From assembly GCA_017505465.1 (NCBI GenBank), contig JAFVPE010000030.1, forward strand, positions 1 to 64,000: a stretch of DNA of 64,000 bases. Reading direction: 5' to 3'. Below, piece after piece: positions 1-8,097 of this stretch (the stretch's first letter is position 1; each line of letters begins with the position of its first letter). This DNA comes from Clostridia bacterium. Lineage in GTDB: Bacteria; Bacillota; Clostridia; Christensenellales; Borkfalkiaceae. The position numbers and the translations under genes are program-made. A model generated the notes under the pieces. The model was not told the DNA's origin and did no database searches. It saw nothing but the letters and a program-made list of their open reading frames with translations.

Positions 1-690
1 GTTTTGCTTACGGTGCTCATCGTTTGCATCGTGTACGTCAACGTTTATTACCACGCGGACGATAAGGCGATTGCCGCTTTTGAGCCGCAATCGGGGCAGA
101 CCGTTACTTGCGAGAGAAAGAGCAACGGCGATATCGTTTACAAGCCTGAAAATGCCGAAGTCGGCATGATTTTTTACCCCGGCGGCAAGGTGGAGCACGA
201 TGCGTATATGCCCCTTATGGAAGCCTGTGCGGCAAAGGGGATCTTGTGCGTTTTGGTGGAAATGCCCTTCCGTTTGGCGGTGTTTGATATCAATGCGGCG
301 GACGGTATTCAAAAGCAATATCCCGAAATTGAAGATTGGTACATCGGCGGACATTCGCTTGGCGGATCGATGGCGGCGAGCTATCTTGCCGACCATCAAA
401 AATCGTTTGAAGGATTGATTTTGCTCGGCTCGTATTCCACGGAAGACTTCTCAAAGAGCGATATAGACGTACTGTCGGTGTATGGCAGTCGGGATAAGGT
501 GCTTGACCACAAAAAGTATGAAAAAAACCGCAAGAATTTGCCTGCGGATTTTGAGGAATACGTTATTGAAGGCGGTTGCCACGCGTACTTTGGTATGTAC
601 GGAGCGCAGGACGGAGACGGCAAGCCCTTGATTTCTAACATGGAGCAAATTTATATCACGGCCGATTACATAGCTGCATTCGTAGCGTAA
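1..690 (+). CDS. alpha/beta hydrolase, 5'-truncated by window edge
   Basis: The reading frame is open from base 1, so the true start lies upstream. Counting from the TTG at base 4, an N-terminal hydrophobic stretch (about residues 1-16) looks like a membrane anchor or signal. A G-H-S-L-G nucleophile elbow places the catalytic serine near residue 118. A later Asp (in GSRDK) and His (in GGCHAYFG) complete a plausible triad. The pattern fits the alpha/beta hydrolase family 5 type. The substrate is unknown. It ends at a bidirectional terminator shared with the convergent MATE gene. Confidence 0.75.
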   Translation, partial: VLLTVLIVCIVYVNVYYHADDKAIAAFEPQSGQTVTCERKSNGDIVYKPENAEVGMIFYPGGKVEHDAYMPLMEACAAKGILCVLVEMPFRLAVFDINAADGIQKQYPEIEDWYIGGHSLGGSMAASYLADHQKSFEGLILLGSYSTEDFSKSDIDVLSVYGSRDKVLDHKKYEKNRKNLPADFEEYVIEGGCHAYFGMYGAQDGDGKPLISNMEQIYITADYIAAFVA

Positions 691-705
691 AAAACTGCAA
701 AAAAT

Positions 706-726
706 AAGACGCCTTTAAGGCGTCTT
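706..726. terminator. bidirectional rho-independent terminator
   Basis: AAGACGCC pairs with GGCGTCTT around a short TTTAA-type loop. It is flanked by an A-run and a T-run, so it can serve both the hydrolase gene and the convergent MATE gene. Confidence 0.85.
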
Positions 727-732
727 TTCTTT

Positions 733-2085
733 TTAGTATTTGTATTTTTTCCGTTTGATAAGCAGGAATAGGAAGGTGCAGGCAACCGCCATAAATTCCG
801 CAAGGATGACGGAAAGCCAAATGCCGTCCATGCCCATAAGATAGGGCAAAAGCAATACGGCGGCGACTTGGAACACGAGCGTTCGCAAGAAGGAAATAAT
901 TGCAGACGTCACGCCGTCGTTGAGCGCCGTAAAGAAGGACGAGCCGTAAATAGCAAACCCCGCGAAGAGATACGAGAAGGAGTAAATAAGGAAGCCTCTT
1001 CGAGTCAATTCGTACACGCGTGCGTTACCCCCGTCGAATAGCAACGAAAGGGGGACGGCAAGCGCTTCGGAAAGCAAGCACATACACACGGAAGAAACTC
1101 CGATAAGAATCAAGCTCTTTTTCAAAATATTCTTCAATTCGTCGTGGTGCTGCGCACCGTAATGGAAACCGACGATAGGGGCGCTTCCCACCGAATAACC
1201 AATGAAAATCGCCAAGAAAATCATGCAAACGTACATGAGTACGCCGTACGCGGCAACCCCTTCTTCTCCTTCAATGCGCATGAGCTGCCAATTATAAAGC
1301 ATACCGACGAGGGGCATGGAAACGTTCGCCATAAGCTCGGACGAGCCGTTTGTGCAGGTTTTCCAAAGGGCTTTGAGATCAAAGCGTGCCTTGCCCAAGC
1401 GGAGCAAGCTCTTATTCTTCCCAAAGAAATAGAAGAGGGGAATGATACCGCCGACGATTTGGCTTGTCGCCGTTGCCCAAGCGGCGCCTGTAACGCCCCA
1501 CTTAAACACGGCGATAAATAGTGCGTCGAGTATCATATTCGTTACGCCGGAAATAACGGTGACAATCAAGCCGAGCGTCGGCTTTTCCGCCGTGACGAAG
1601 AAGCTTTGGAATTCCATTTGCAGCATATACACGGGCAGGGCAATCAACAAAATTCGTCCATAGGTCGTACAATGCTTGATGAGTATTTCACGGTTTTCTT
1701 CGCTTTTTGTAACGAGAAGCTCTGCGATGTTCGGCAGGAAAATATAGCCGAGTACGGCAATCACAATGCCGAGAGCGAAGGAAAAATAGGTCAAGAAGGA
1801 AAAAATGCGGTTGGCTTTTTCCTTGTCCCCTTCGCCGAGCGTTTTGGATACGAGAGCGCTACCGCCCGCACCGAACATAAAGCCGAATGCGCCGAGAATC
1901 ATGATGAATGGCCAAATGAGATTGATTGCTGAAAATGCGCTTGTTCCGATAAAATTGGATACAAAAATACCGTCCACAACACCGTAAATCGAAGTGAAAA
2001 TCATCATTACGATGGACGGTAAAGTGAACAGGAATAATTTTTTATAGGTGAAATGATCGGACAACCGAATTTTAGAATGATTCAT
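733..2085 (-). CDS. MATE family efflux transporter
   Basis: This is an integral membrane protein of about 450 residues with twelve predicted hydrophobic segments in two similar halves, the usual MATE (NorM/DinF-like) layout and length. MATE proteins export cationic drugs or metabolites using a Na+ or H+ gradient. I chose the ATG whose upstream GGAG sits 6 nt away (protein begins MNHSKIRL). The ORF could extend four codons to a TTG. The gene is monocistronic, with a shared terminator downstream. The substrate cannot be read from sequence. Confidence 0.9.
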   Translation of the reverse strand: MNHSKIRLSDHFTYKKLFLFTLPSIVMMIFTSIYGVVDGIFVSNFIGTSAFSAINLIWPFIMILGAFGFMFGAGGSALVSKTLGEGDKEKANRIFSFLTYFSFALGIVIAVLGYIFLPNIAELLVTKSEENREILIKHCTTYGRILLIALPVYMLQMEFQSFFVTAEKPTLGLIVTVISGVTNMILDALFIAVFKWGVTGAAWATATSQIVGGIIPLFYFFGKNKSLLRLGKARFDLKALWKTCTNGSSELMANVSMPLVGMLYNWQLMRIEGEEGVAAYGVLMYVCMIFLAIFIGYSVGSAPIVGFHYGAQHHDELKNILKKSLILIGVSSVCMCLLSEALAVPLSLLFDGGNARVYELTRRGFLIYSFSYLFAGFAIYGSSFFTALNDGVTSAIISFLRTLVFQVAAVLLLPYLMGMDGIWLSVILAEFMAVACTFLFLLIKRKKYKY

Positions 2086-2212
2086 CTTTCGCTCCAAACA
2101 GATAACAGTATAATAAGATTGCGGTGAAATGTCAACTTTTTTATGCGAAATCCTTGAAAAAAACTGTGCGTTGTGCTATTATATACGTATAAAAGTCATT
2201 TTGGGGGCGGTT

Positions 2213-2791
2213 ATGAAAACGGCGATTGCAAAAAAGGGCGCTTACGGCGAAAAATATCCTTTGGGGGATTCCCAAAACGGTGGGGAAACGCAAAGAAAAT
2301 CTTGCTTTTCTCTTGCGTACACGGATACGACGTTGCGCATTAAAATAGAATGTGAAGTGGGGGACAAATTACACTGCCCGTACAACGGCTACAACGAGCC
2401 CGTTTGGAAGGGGGACGTTGCCGAGGTTTTTCTTATGCCTTATGATGATGAGCATTGGTATTTTGAGTTCAATCTCGCGCCCAACCTTTCCTGTTTTTAC
2501 GCGCGAATTTACAATTCCGACGGCTATACGGGGTATAACCGTATGATTGTGGATGCAGGCATCGACGCACATTCTAAAATTCTCAATGGGAAGTGGACGG
2601 CGGAAATGGAAATTCCCTTTGAAACGATGTTGAACAAGGAAGACTTGGATAAATTCAAAACCTTGCCTTGGCGTTTCAACGTATTCCACATCGACCACGA
2701 ATTACAGGAGCACGCTTCCTATTCACCCACCAAGACGAAAAACCCGAATTTCCACGTAACTTCGGTATTTGCAAAGCTCATTTTTGAATAA
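2213..2791 (+). CDS. CBM9-like/DOMON-like carbohydrate-binding protein
   Basis: The 192-residue protein starts at the ATG preceded by a GGGGGCGG purine stretch; an upstream in-frame ATG at 2129 lacks a ribosome binding site. The central part has the beta-sandwich pattern of CBM9-like domains: an aromatic W-K-G-D-x-x-E-V-F motif near residue 70, then Y-F-E-F-N, and a late W-x-F-N-V-F stretch. There is no signal peptide, so it is probably cytoplasmic. Such stand-alone domains occur beside sugar-use genes, but the ligand is unknown. Confidence 0.6.
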   Translation: MKTAIAKKGAYGEKYPLGDSQNGGETQRKSCFSLAYTDTTLRIKIECEVGDKLHCPYNGYNEPVWKGDVAEVFLMPYDDEHWYFEFNLAPNLSCFYARIYNSDGYTGYNRMIVDAGIDAHSKILNGKWTAEMEIPFETMLNKEDLDKFKTLPWRFNVFHIDHELQEHASYSPTKTKNPNFHVTSVFAKLIFE

Positions 2792-2830
2792 AAAAAACGG
2801 TCTGCAAACCATCGCTTGCAGACCGTTTTT
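2792..2830. terminator. bidirectional rho-independent terminator
   Basis: AAAACGGTCTGCAA pairs with TTGCAGACCGTTTT around an 8-nt loop, with flanking A and T runs. It lies between the convergent CBM9-like and PHP genes. Confidence 0.9.
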
Positions 2831-2840
2831 ATTGCTCGTT

Positions 2841-3587
2841 TTACTTGTTTTCAAAGGCAAGACGGATACCCATGTCCTTGATGAGTTTGTTTGCCGTATG
2901 TACTTTCATCGCCTTGTATTCCTTTGCTGCGTGGCCGTCGAAGCCGACGGAGAGCTTGACGCCCGTGCGCTTGATGACGTCCTGTTGCGCTTTGTTCTTG
3001 AAGAACTCCGTCACGTAGGCGTGTTGACGGAAACCGTGTATGCTGTCGTGGTTGACGTTCATTTCCCAAAAGATGCCTGCTTCCGCCATTTTACGGAAGT
3101 AGCGGTAGGGCTCTTCGCCGCGCGAAGCAATGAATTGAAACATATCCGTATGCGCCACGCCGACGGGACAGCCGCAACGCTTTGTAAAGTCGAACAAGTC
3201 GCCGTGGGTGATCGATCTCGGATCGTCAAGATTTTCAATCAAGGCGAAATCGAAAAAGGAAATGTCCGCGCCCATAGGCAGGGCGTAACTGTGTTCACAG
3301 TCCAACGTACAAACCTCGATGCCGCAAAGGATTTTGATGCGCTTTGCGTACTTGTCGCGAAGCAAATTCATGTGGTCGTAGTAGCGTGCAAGCGTCTTGC
3401 CGTAGTTTGCGTCAAGGCGAGTGCCTTTGCCCCAACAGAATTCTTCGCGCGCGCAACCGACACCGTAATTGTGGTCGCAAATCCCAAGCTGCTGTATGCC
3501 GCCGGCGATTGCCGTTTCAATCACCGTTTCGGGCTTGTCATTAGAACAGAATGAATAGTAAGTGTGTGCATGTAAATCTTGAATCAT
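2841..3587 (-). CDS. PHP domain phosphoesterase (histidinol-phosphatase-like)
   Basis: The protein of about 248 residues begins with the PHP signature D-L-H-A-H-T and continues with a G-I-C-D-H motif and a C-terminal G-F-D-G-H-A metal-binding motif, as in HisK-type or polymerase PHP phosphoesterases that bind three metals. Start: the ATG at 3587 puts the D-L-H motif at residue 4, as usual. A longer form from 3608 is possible. It is probably monocistronic. The physiological substrate (histidinol phosphate or another phosphoester) is unresolved. Confidence 0.75.
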   Translation of the reverse strand: MIQDLHAHTYYSFCSNDKPETVIETAIAGGIQQLGICDHNYGVGCAREEFCWGKGTRLDANYGKTLARYYDHMNLLRDKYAKRIKILCGIEVCTLDCEHSYALPMGADISFFDFALIENLDDPRSITHGDLFDFTKRCGCPVGVAHTDMFQFIASRGEEPYRYFRKMAEAGIFWEMNVNHDSIHGFRQHAYVTEFFKNKAQQDVIKRTGVKLSVGFDGHAAKEYKAMKVHTANKLIKDMGIRLAFENK

Positions 3588-3654
3588 AGTAAATCCATTA
3601 TAGTACATAACCGCCGAGAAAGCAAGCGGAAATGCAAAAAAAGTTTTTGAAATT

Positions 3655-4392
3655 TTAATAGACGAGCTTTGCGTTGCCCACGTTCAAGTATTCGGGAGGA
3701 GTCGTATCCGTAACGATCAAGTCGTACTCGGAAAGGGAAGAAAGACGGTAGGTGCCGGGTGCGGAAAATTTCGTGTGGTCGATAAGAAGTATGCGTTTTT
3801 TGCAGTTTTCAAAGGCAACGCGCTTGATTTCCTTTTGTTCGAGCGAACGCTCGAAAACGCTATTTCCTACGATTGCCGCACAGGAAGAAATCATCAAATC
3901 GAACGAGAAATCGGCAAGCTGACGCGCCGTCCAACTCCCCGTGGCGGAGTTGGTGTTGAAGTGGACGTTTCCGCCGAGCAAAATCAAGTTGATGTTCGGC
4001 TTTTTAGAAAGCTGAATCGCCGTTTGCAGGTTGTTCGTCACCACCGTTTTATAGCTCAAATCAATGCGCTCGGCAAGGGCGAGCGCGGTGGAAGAACTGT
4101 CGATAAAAACCGACTTAAAAGGGGGAATATAGGGGAGTGCTTTGGTTGCTGCGCGCTCCTTTTCACTCGCATTTTTTTCCATACGGAAAAAGATGGAAAT
4201 TTCTTCCGCATTTTCGGGGAGCAGTGCGCCGCCGTGGCTGCGTTCCACCAAGCCCATGCTTTTCATCTCTGCCAAATCGCGCCGAATGGTCGCTTCGCTT
4301 ACGTACAAATCTTTGGCAAGCTCGGTCACGCTTGCTGACTTATTTTCTCTCAAGATTTTCAAAATTTCATTTTGACGTTCGGTAAGAGCCAT
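3655..4392 (-). CDS. DeoR family transcriptional regulator, likely repressor of the rhamnose/BMC locus
   Basis: The 245-residue protein starts at ALTERQNEIL, with a GGGGTGAT ribosome site upstream. The N-terminal DeoR helix-turn-helix (about residues 1-57) includes V-S-E-A-T-I-R-R-D-L. The C-terminal sugar-phosphate sensor domain (DeoRC) has the D-S-S-S-T and L-L-G-G-N-V motifs. It is transcribed divergently from rhaB, and matching repeat boxes lie in front of both genes. I infer that it controls both, sensing a sugar phosphate such as rhamnulose-1-phosphate. Confidence 0.85.
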   Translation of the reverse strand: MALTERQNEILKILRENKSASVTELAKDLYVSEATIRRDLAEMKSMGLVERSHGGALLPENAEEISIFFRMEKNASEKERAATKALPYIPPFKSVFIDSSSTALALAERIDLSYKTVVTNNLQTAIQLSKKPNINLILLGGNVHFNTNSATGSWTARQLADFSFDLMISSCAAIVGNSVFERSLEQKEIKRVAFENCKKRILLIDHTKFSAPGTYRLSSLSEYDLIVTDTTPPEYLNVGNAKLVY

Positions 4393-4436
4393 AAAATCAC
4401 CCCATTTTTGCCGTTTTTTTAGGCGTTTAAAGATCA

Positions 4437-4465
4437 TTTTGCGCGTTTTTGCGCATTTGTGTTCA
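4437..4465 (-). promoter_or_regulatory. candidate DeoR operator in front of its own gene
   Basis: Read on the minus strand this is TGAACACAAATGCGCAAA followed by further GCGCAAAA units. The 18-bp core differs at one base from the box in front of rhaB. It lies 45-73 bp upstream of the regulator start, a good position for autoregulation. Confidence 0.55.
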
Positions 4466-4510
4466 TATTGTATCATAAAAAATTTTTTTTGTCAAACTTT
4501 CGAACATATA

Positions 4511-4539
4511 TAGACAAGAAAAAAAATATATGATATAAT
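4511..4539 (+). promoter_or_regulatory. sigma-A-type promoter of the rhaB/BMC operon
   Basis: TAGACA and TATAAT are separated by 17 bp. The start of transcription would fall near 4546, just before the tandem operator repeats. Confidence 0.7.
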
Positions 4540-4564
4540 GTATTTACCGAAGGTTTGGGTGAAT

Positions 4565-4603
4565 TGCGCAAAGTGTGCAAAAGTGAACAAAAATGCGCAA
4601 ACC
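4565..4603 (+). promoter_or_regulatory. tandem operator, four about 10-bp repeats upstream of rhaB
   Basis: Four head-to-tail units occur: TGCGCAAAG, TGTGCAAAAG, TGAACAAAAA and TGCGCAAACC. The spacing puts each unit on the same face of the helix. They sit directly downstream of the promoter, where a bound DeoR repressor would block transcription. Confidence 0.6.
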
Positions 4604-4634
4604 TGATGGAAATGGACGGTGTAAGGAGTAGGAA

Positions 4635-6017
4635 ATGAGATATTATCTTGCAATTGATATCGGCGCGTCGTCGGGCAGACACATCATCGCGTATCTTGAA
4701 AATGGGAAAATGATCACGGAAGAGATCTACCGTTTCCAAAACGGCCCTGAAATGTTGACGGCGTATGATGGCAAGGAACACCTTATGTGGACGCATGAAA
4801 GACTGTTCAACGAAATTTTGAACGGCTTGAAGAAGGCAAAGGAAATTGGGAAAGTTCCTTACTCGGTTGGTATCGATACTTGGGGCGTTGACTATGCGCT
4901 TCTTGACGAGAACGATCAAGCAATCGGCGGAACGTACTGCTATCGTGATTCGAGGACGGAAGAAACCATTCCCGCAGTACACGAAAAGCTTCCCTTTGAA
5001 AAGCTGTTTGCAAAGACGGGTATCGCATTCGCATCCTTTAACACGGTATATCAGCTTTTGGACGACGTGAAGTCGGGCAGAATGGCAAAGGCGAAATCCC
5101 TTTTGATGCTTCCCGATTATTTCCACTTCCGTTTGACGGGCGTGAAGAAGCAGGAATACTGCAACGCAACCACGACGGGTATGGTCAATGCGGTAACGCA
5201 TACGTGGGATGAAGAAATTATCGAAACGCTCGGCTATAAGAAAGAGCTTTTCGGCGAACTCGCACAGCCCGGCTCGTTCGTAGGGGAATTCACCGACGAA
5301 GTTGCGGCAATCGTAGGCTACAAAGCAAAGGTATTCTTGCCTGCAACGCACGACACGGCAAGCGCAGTGCTCGCTGCTCCCTTGAAGGCGCAAACGCCTT
5401 ATATTTCGAGCGGTACTTGGTCGCTCCTCGGCGTGGAGCAAAACAATGCGCACACGTCCAAGAGCGCTTTGGACGCAGGGTACTCCAACGAAGGCAGCTT
5501 GAACAAGACGGTGCGTTTGCAAATCAATATCATGGGACTTTGGATGATTCAACAAGTCCGCCACGAATTGGACGACAAGTATAGCTTCGTAGAACTTGTC
5601 AATATGGCGAGAGAAAATCCTGTGGATTATGAAATCAACGTAAACGATCAACGCTTCCTTGCTCCTGAAAATATGACGGCGGAAATCAACGCGGCGGTTG
5701 GCAAAGAATTGACGGTTGGCGAAATGGCGTATGTCATCTACAACAACCTTGCGAAGTATTACGATCTTGCTTTGAAGGCGTTGGAAGAGGTTACGGGCGA
5801 AAAGTACGACACGCTCAACATCATCGGTGGCGGCAGTAAGAACGGTTTCTTGAACGAGCTGACGAAGAAATACACGGGCAAGCAAATTATTACGGGGCCT
5901 GCGGAAGGCACGGCAATCGGTAACTTGATGATGCAAATGGTCGGCGGCGGCGACGTGGCGGACGTGAAAGAGGGCAGAGAGATTATTACTCGTTCCTTTG
6001 ATATCGCAGAGGTGTAA
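4635..6017 (+). CDS. rhaB: rhamnulokinase
   Basis: The 460-residue FGGY-family kinase phosphorylates L-rhamnulose to L-rhamnulose-1-phosphate with ATP. The N-terminal phosphate loop D-I-G-A-S-S-G-R is followed by the rhamnulokinase-type G-I-D-T-W-G-V-D-Y substrate motif near residue 77. The C-terminal FGGY half has an N-I-I-G-G-G-S-K-N adenosine motif. The start has a TAAGGAG site 7 nt upstream. It is the first gene of the long catabolic operon and lies 3 bp before the SGNH hydrolase gene, so the two are probably translationally coupled. Confidence 0.92.
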   Translation: MRYYLAIDIGASSGRHIIAYLENGKMITEEIYRFQNGPEMLTAYDGKEHLMWTHERLFNEILNGLKKAKEIGKVPYSVGIDTWGVDYALLDENDQAIGGTYCYRDSRTEETIPAVHEKLPFEKLFAKTGIAFASFNTVYQLLDDVKSGRMAKAKSLLMLPDYFHFRLTGVKKQEYCNATTTGMVNAVTHTWDEEIIETLGYKKELFGELAQPGSFVGEFTDEVAAIVGYKAKVFLPATHDTASAVLAAPLKAQTPYISSGTWSLLGVEQNNAHTSKSALDAGYSNEGSLNKTVRLQINIMGLWMIQQVRHELDDKYSFVELVNMARENPVDYEINVNDQRFLAPENMTAEINAAVGKELTVGEMAYVIYNNLAKYYDLALKALEEVTGEKYDTLNIIGGGSKNGFLNELTKKYTGKQIITGPAEGTAIGNLMMQMVGGGDVADVKEGREIITRSFDIAEV

Positions 6018-6020
6018 GGT

Positions 6021-6662
6021 ATGAAGATTGTTTTTTATGGTGATTCGATTACCGACATGAATAGAATTAGAGAACACGAGGACGGAACGGTATATTCCTA
6101 CGGCGTCGGCTACACGAATTTCGTGGTTGGCGAGTTGACTTGCGAAGACCCTAAAAAATACGAATGTATCAACCGCGGTATTAGCGGTAACCGTATTGTC
6201 GATTTGTACGCACGCGTTAAAATTGACGTGTGGAATCACAAGCCCGACGTGTTATCCATTCTCATCGGTGTCAACGACGTGTGGCATGAAATTAGCCGTG
6301 AAAACGGCGTAGAGCTTCCCCGTTGGGAACGCATCTACCGCACGTTGATCGAAGAAACGAAGGAACGCTTGCCGAACGTCAAGATTATGATTTTAGAGCC
6401 CTTTATTTTGGAAGGGAGCGCAACGGACGGCGAAGAACGCTGGCAAAGATTTTTGGCGGTAAAGGAATACGCGAAGGTTGCGAAGAAGATTGCGGAAGAT
6501 TACAACTTGACCTTCGTGCCCCTGCAAGCAAAGTTCGACGAGGCGGAAGCGAAATTCGGCGGCGACTATTACACCTTCGACGGGGTACACCCCTTGGCGG
6601 CAGGAGCAAAAATGATTTCGAGGGAATGGCTGAAAGCCTTTAAAACGGAAATTGATAAATAA
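6021..6662 (+). CDS. SGNH/GDSL-family hydrolase
   Basis: The 213-residue protein carries all four SGNH blocks: G-D-S-I-T-D (nucleophile Ser near residue 8), G-I-S-G-N, G-V-N-D and D-G-V-H-P (catalytic Asp/His). It has no signal peptide, so it acts in the cytoplasm. Its place between the rhamnulokinase and rhamnose isomerase genes suggests that it removes acetyl or other ester groups from imported rhamnose-containing saccharides. That role is inference. Confidence 0.8.
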   Translation: MKIVFYGDSITDMNRIREHEDGTVYSYGVGYTNFVVGELTCEDPKKYECINRGISGNRIVDLYARVKIDVWNHKPDVLSILIGVNDVWHEISRENGVELPRWERIYRTLIEETKERLPNVKIMILEPFILEGSATDGEERWQRFLAVKEYAKVAKKIAEDYNLTFVPLQAKFDEAEAKFGGDYYTFDGVHPLAAGAKMISREWLKAFKTEIDK

Positions 6663-6692
6663 TATATAGATATATAATGTAAGGAGATATAT

Positions 6693-7937
6693 ATGTCCAG
6701 ATACGAAGAAGCTAAAAAAATCTATGCGCAGTACGGTATTGATACGGAAGCGGCAATGGAAAGACTTGCAAAGCTTTCCGTGAGCGTACATTGTTGGCAA
6801 GGGGACGACGTAATCGGCTTTGACGGTAGCGACTCCCTTTCGGGCGGCATTCAAACGACGGGTAACTATCCTGGCAGAGCAAGAAACCCCGAAGAATTGT
6901 TTGCAGACCTTACGACGGCGTTCAAATTGATGCCCGGTAAGAAACGTGTAAACGTACACGCTTGCTATGCGCTCCTTGGCGAAGATAAGGGCAAGGTTGA
7001 CCGTGACGCTTACGAGTACAAGCATTTCGAACCTTGGGTAAAATGGGCGAAAGAAACGGGCTTGGAAGGCGTTGACTTCAACCCCACGTGGTTCTCTCAT
7101 CCGATGATGAAGGACGGCTTGTCCCTTTCTTCCCCCGACGAAGAAGTTCGTCAGTTTTGGGTACGTCACGGCAAGGCTTGTATGAAGATTGCGGCGGAAA
7201 TCGGTAAGGCGATGGGCAGCCCCTGCTGTGTAAACCTTTGGGTTCCCGACGGAACGAAGGACATCCCTGCGGATAGACTCGGCCCCCGTCTTCGTTTGAA
7301 GAAATCCTTGGACGAGGTTTTGGAAGGCTACGATAAAGAATGGGTTATCCCTGCGGTAGAAAGCAAGGTATTCGGTATCGGCGTAGAAAGCTACACGGTA
7401 GGCAGCAACGAATTCTATCAAAACTATGCGGCAACGCGCGGCATCTGCTGCTTGCTTGATACGGGGCATTATCATCCCACGGAAGTGGTTTCCGATAAGA
7501 TTCCTTCGATGCTTGCCTTCTACGATAAAGTACAGCTCCACGTATCCCGTCCCGTTAGATGGGATAGCGACCACGTAGTGGTAGTGGACGACGAGTTGAA
7601 AGAACTCTCGAAGGAAATCATTCGCAACGACGCGGACGAAAAAGTGGTTGTAGCGCTCGACTATTTCGACGCATCCATCAACCGTCTTTGTGCTTGGGTA
7701 ACGGGCGTGCGTTCGATGCAAAAGGCGCTCCTTTCCGCAATCCTTCAACCGTATGCGGAAATGAAGAAATTGCAAGACGAAGGAAACTTCACGAAAGTGT
7801 TCTATATGCACGAAAGAGTGAAATACCTTCCCTTCGTGGACGTTTGGAACGAATATCTCGCTCGCCAAGGCCTTTCCGAAGATTGGTGGGATGAAATCGA
7901 GAAATTCGAAAACGAAGTTATCGCAAAGCGCGTATAA
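6693..7937 (+). CDS. rhaA: L-rhamnose isomerase
   Basis: The 414-residue TIM-barrel enzyme interconverts L-rhamnose and L-rhamnulose using Mn2+. Family features seen include an S-V-H-C-W-Q-G-D-D segment near residue 30, N-P-T-W-F-S-H, and the metal-site stretches containing G-I-G-V-E-S-Y, L-L-D-T-G-H-Y-H-P-T-E and L-H-V-S-R-P-V-R-W-D-S-D-H. Length is normal. A TAAGGAGATAT ribosome site precedes the ATG. It works just before RhaB in the pathway. Confidence 0.93.
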   Translation: MSRYEEAKKIYAQYGIDTEAAMERLAKLSVSVHCWQGDDVIGFDGSDSLSGGIQTTGNYPGRARNPEELFADLTTAFKLMPGKKRVNVHACYALLGEDKGKVDRDAYEYKHFEPWVKWAKETGLEGVDFNPTWFSHPMMKDGLSLSSPDEEVRQFWVRHGKACMKIAAEIGKAMGSPCCVNLWVPDGTKDIPADRLGPRLRLKKSLDEVLEGYDKEWVIPAVESKVFGIGVESYTVGSNEFYQNYAATRGICCLLDTGHYHPTEVVSDKIPSMLAFYDKVQLHVSRPVRWDSDHVVVVDDELKELSKEIIRNDADEKVVVALDYFDASINRLCAWVTGVRSMQKALLSAILQPYAEMKKLQDEGNFTKVFYMHERVKYLPFVDVWNEYLARQGLSEDWWDEIEKFENEVIAKRV

Positions 7938-7965
7938 ATAAGTGCGCTTGCAGGTAATTGGAAGT

Positions 7966-8074
7966 CAAGGAACTCAGTTTCTTGCGGGTGTGGGCAGAGC
8001 CCACGAAAAGCGTCCCCATTTAAGCAAAACGTAGTTTTGCGTTACAACCGCAAGGCGGTCATCGCCGAAAGGCG
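7966..8074. repeat. modular mini-hairpin array (family A, copy 1)
   Basis: Five short palindromes in a row have stems of 4-8 bp: CAAGGAAC-tca-GTTTCTTG, GTGGGC-aga-GCCCAC, GCAAAAC-gta-GTTTTGC, ACCGC-aag-GCGGT and CGCC-gaaa-GGCG. The array fills the gap between rhaA and ackA. Nearly the same modules recur at 20287-20377 and 21181-21400. Confidence 0.8.
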
Positions 8075-8097
8075 AAATAGATAAGGAGTACAAAACA

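Noticed and set aside
2129-2212. Upstream extension of the CBM9-like protein
   Set aside because: No ribosome site for the upstream ATG and a composition unlike the rest; the ATG at 2213 has a G-rich site.
4473-6239. Long antisense ORF of 588 codons opposite rhaB, and similar long antisense frames opposite rhaA, aldehyde dehydrogenase and the dehydratase
   Set aside because: They mirror strongly conserved enzymes, have no ribosome sites, show Arg/His/Phe-rich composition typical of antisense frames, and arise from codon bias.
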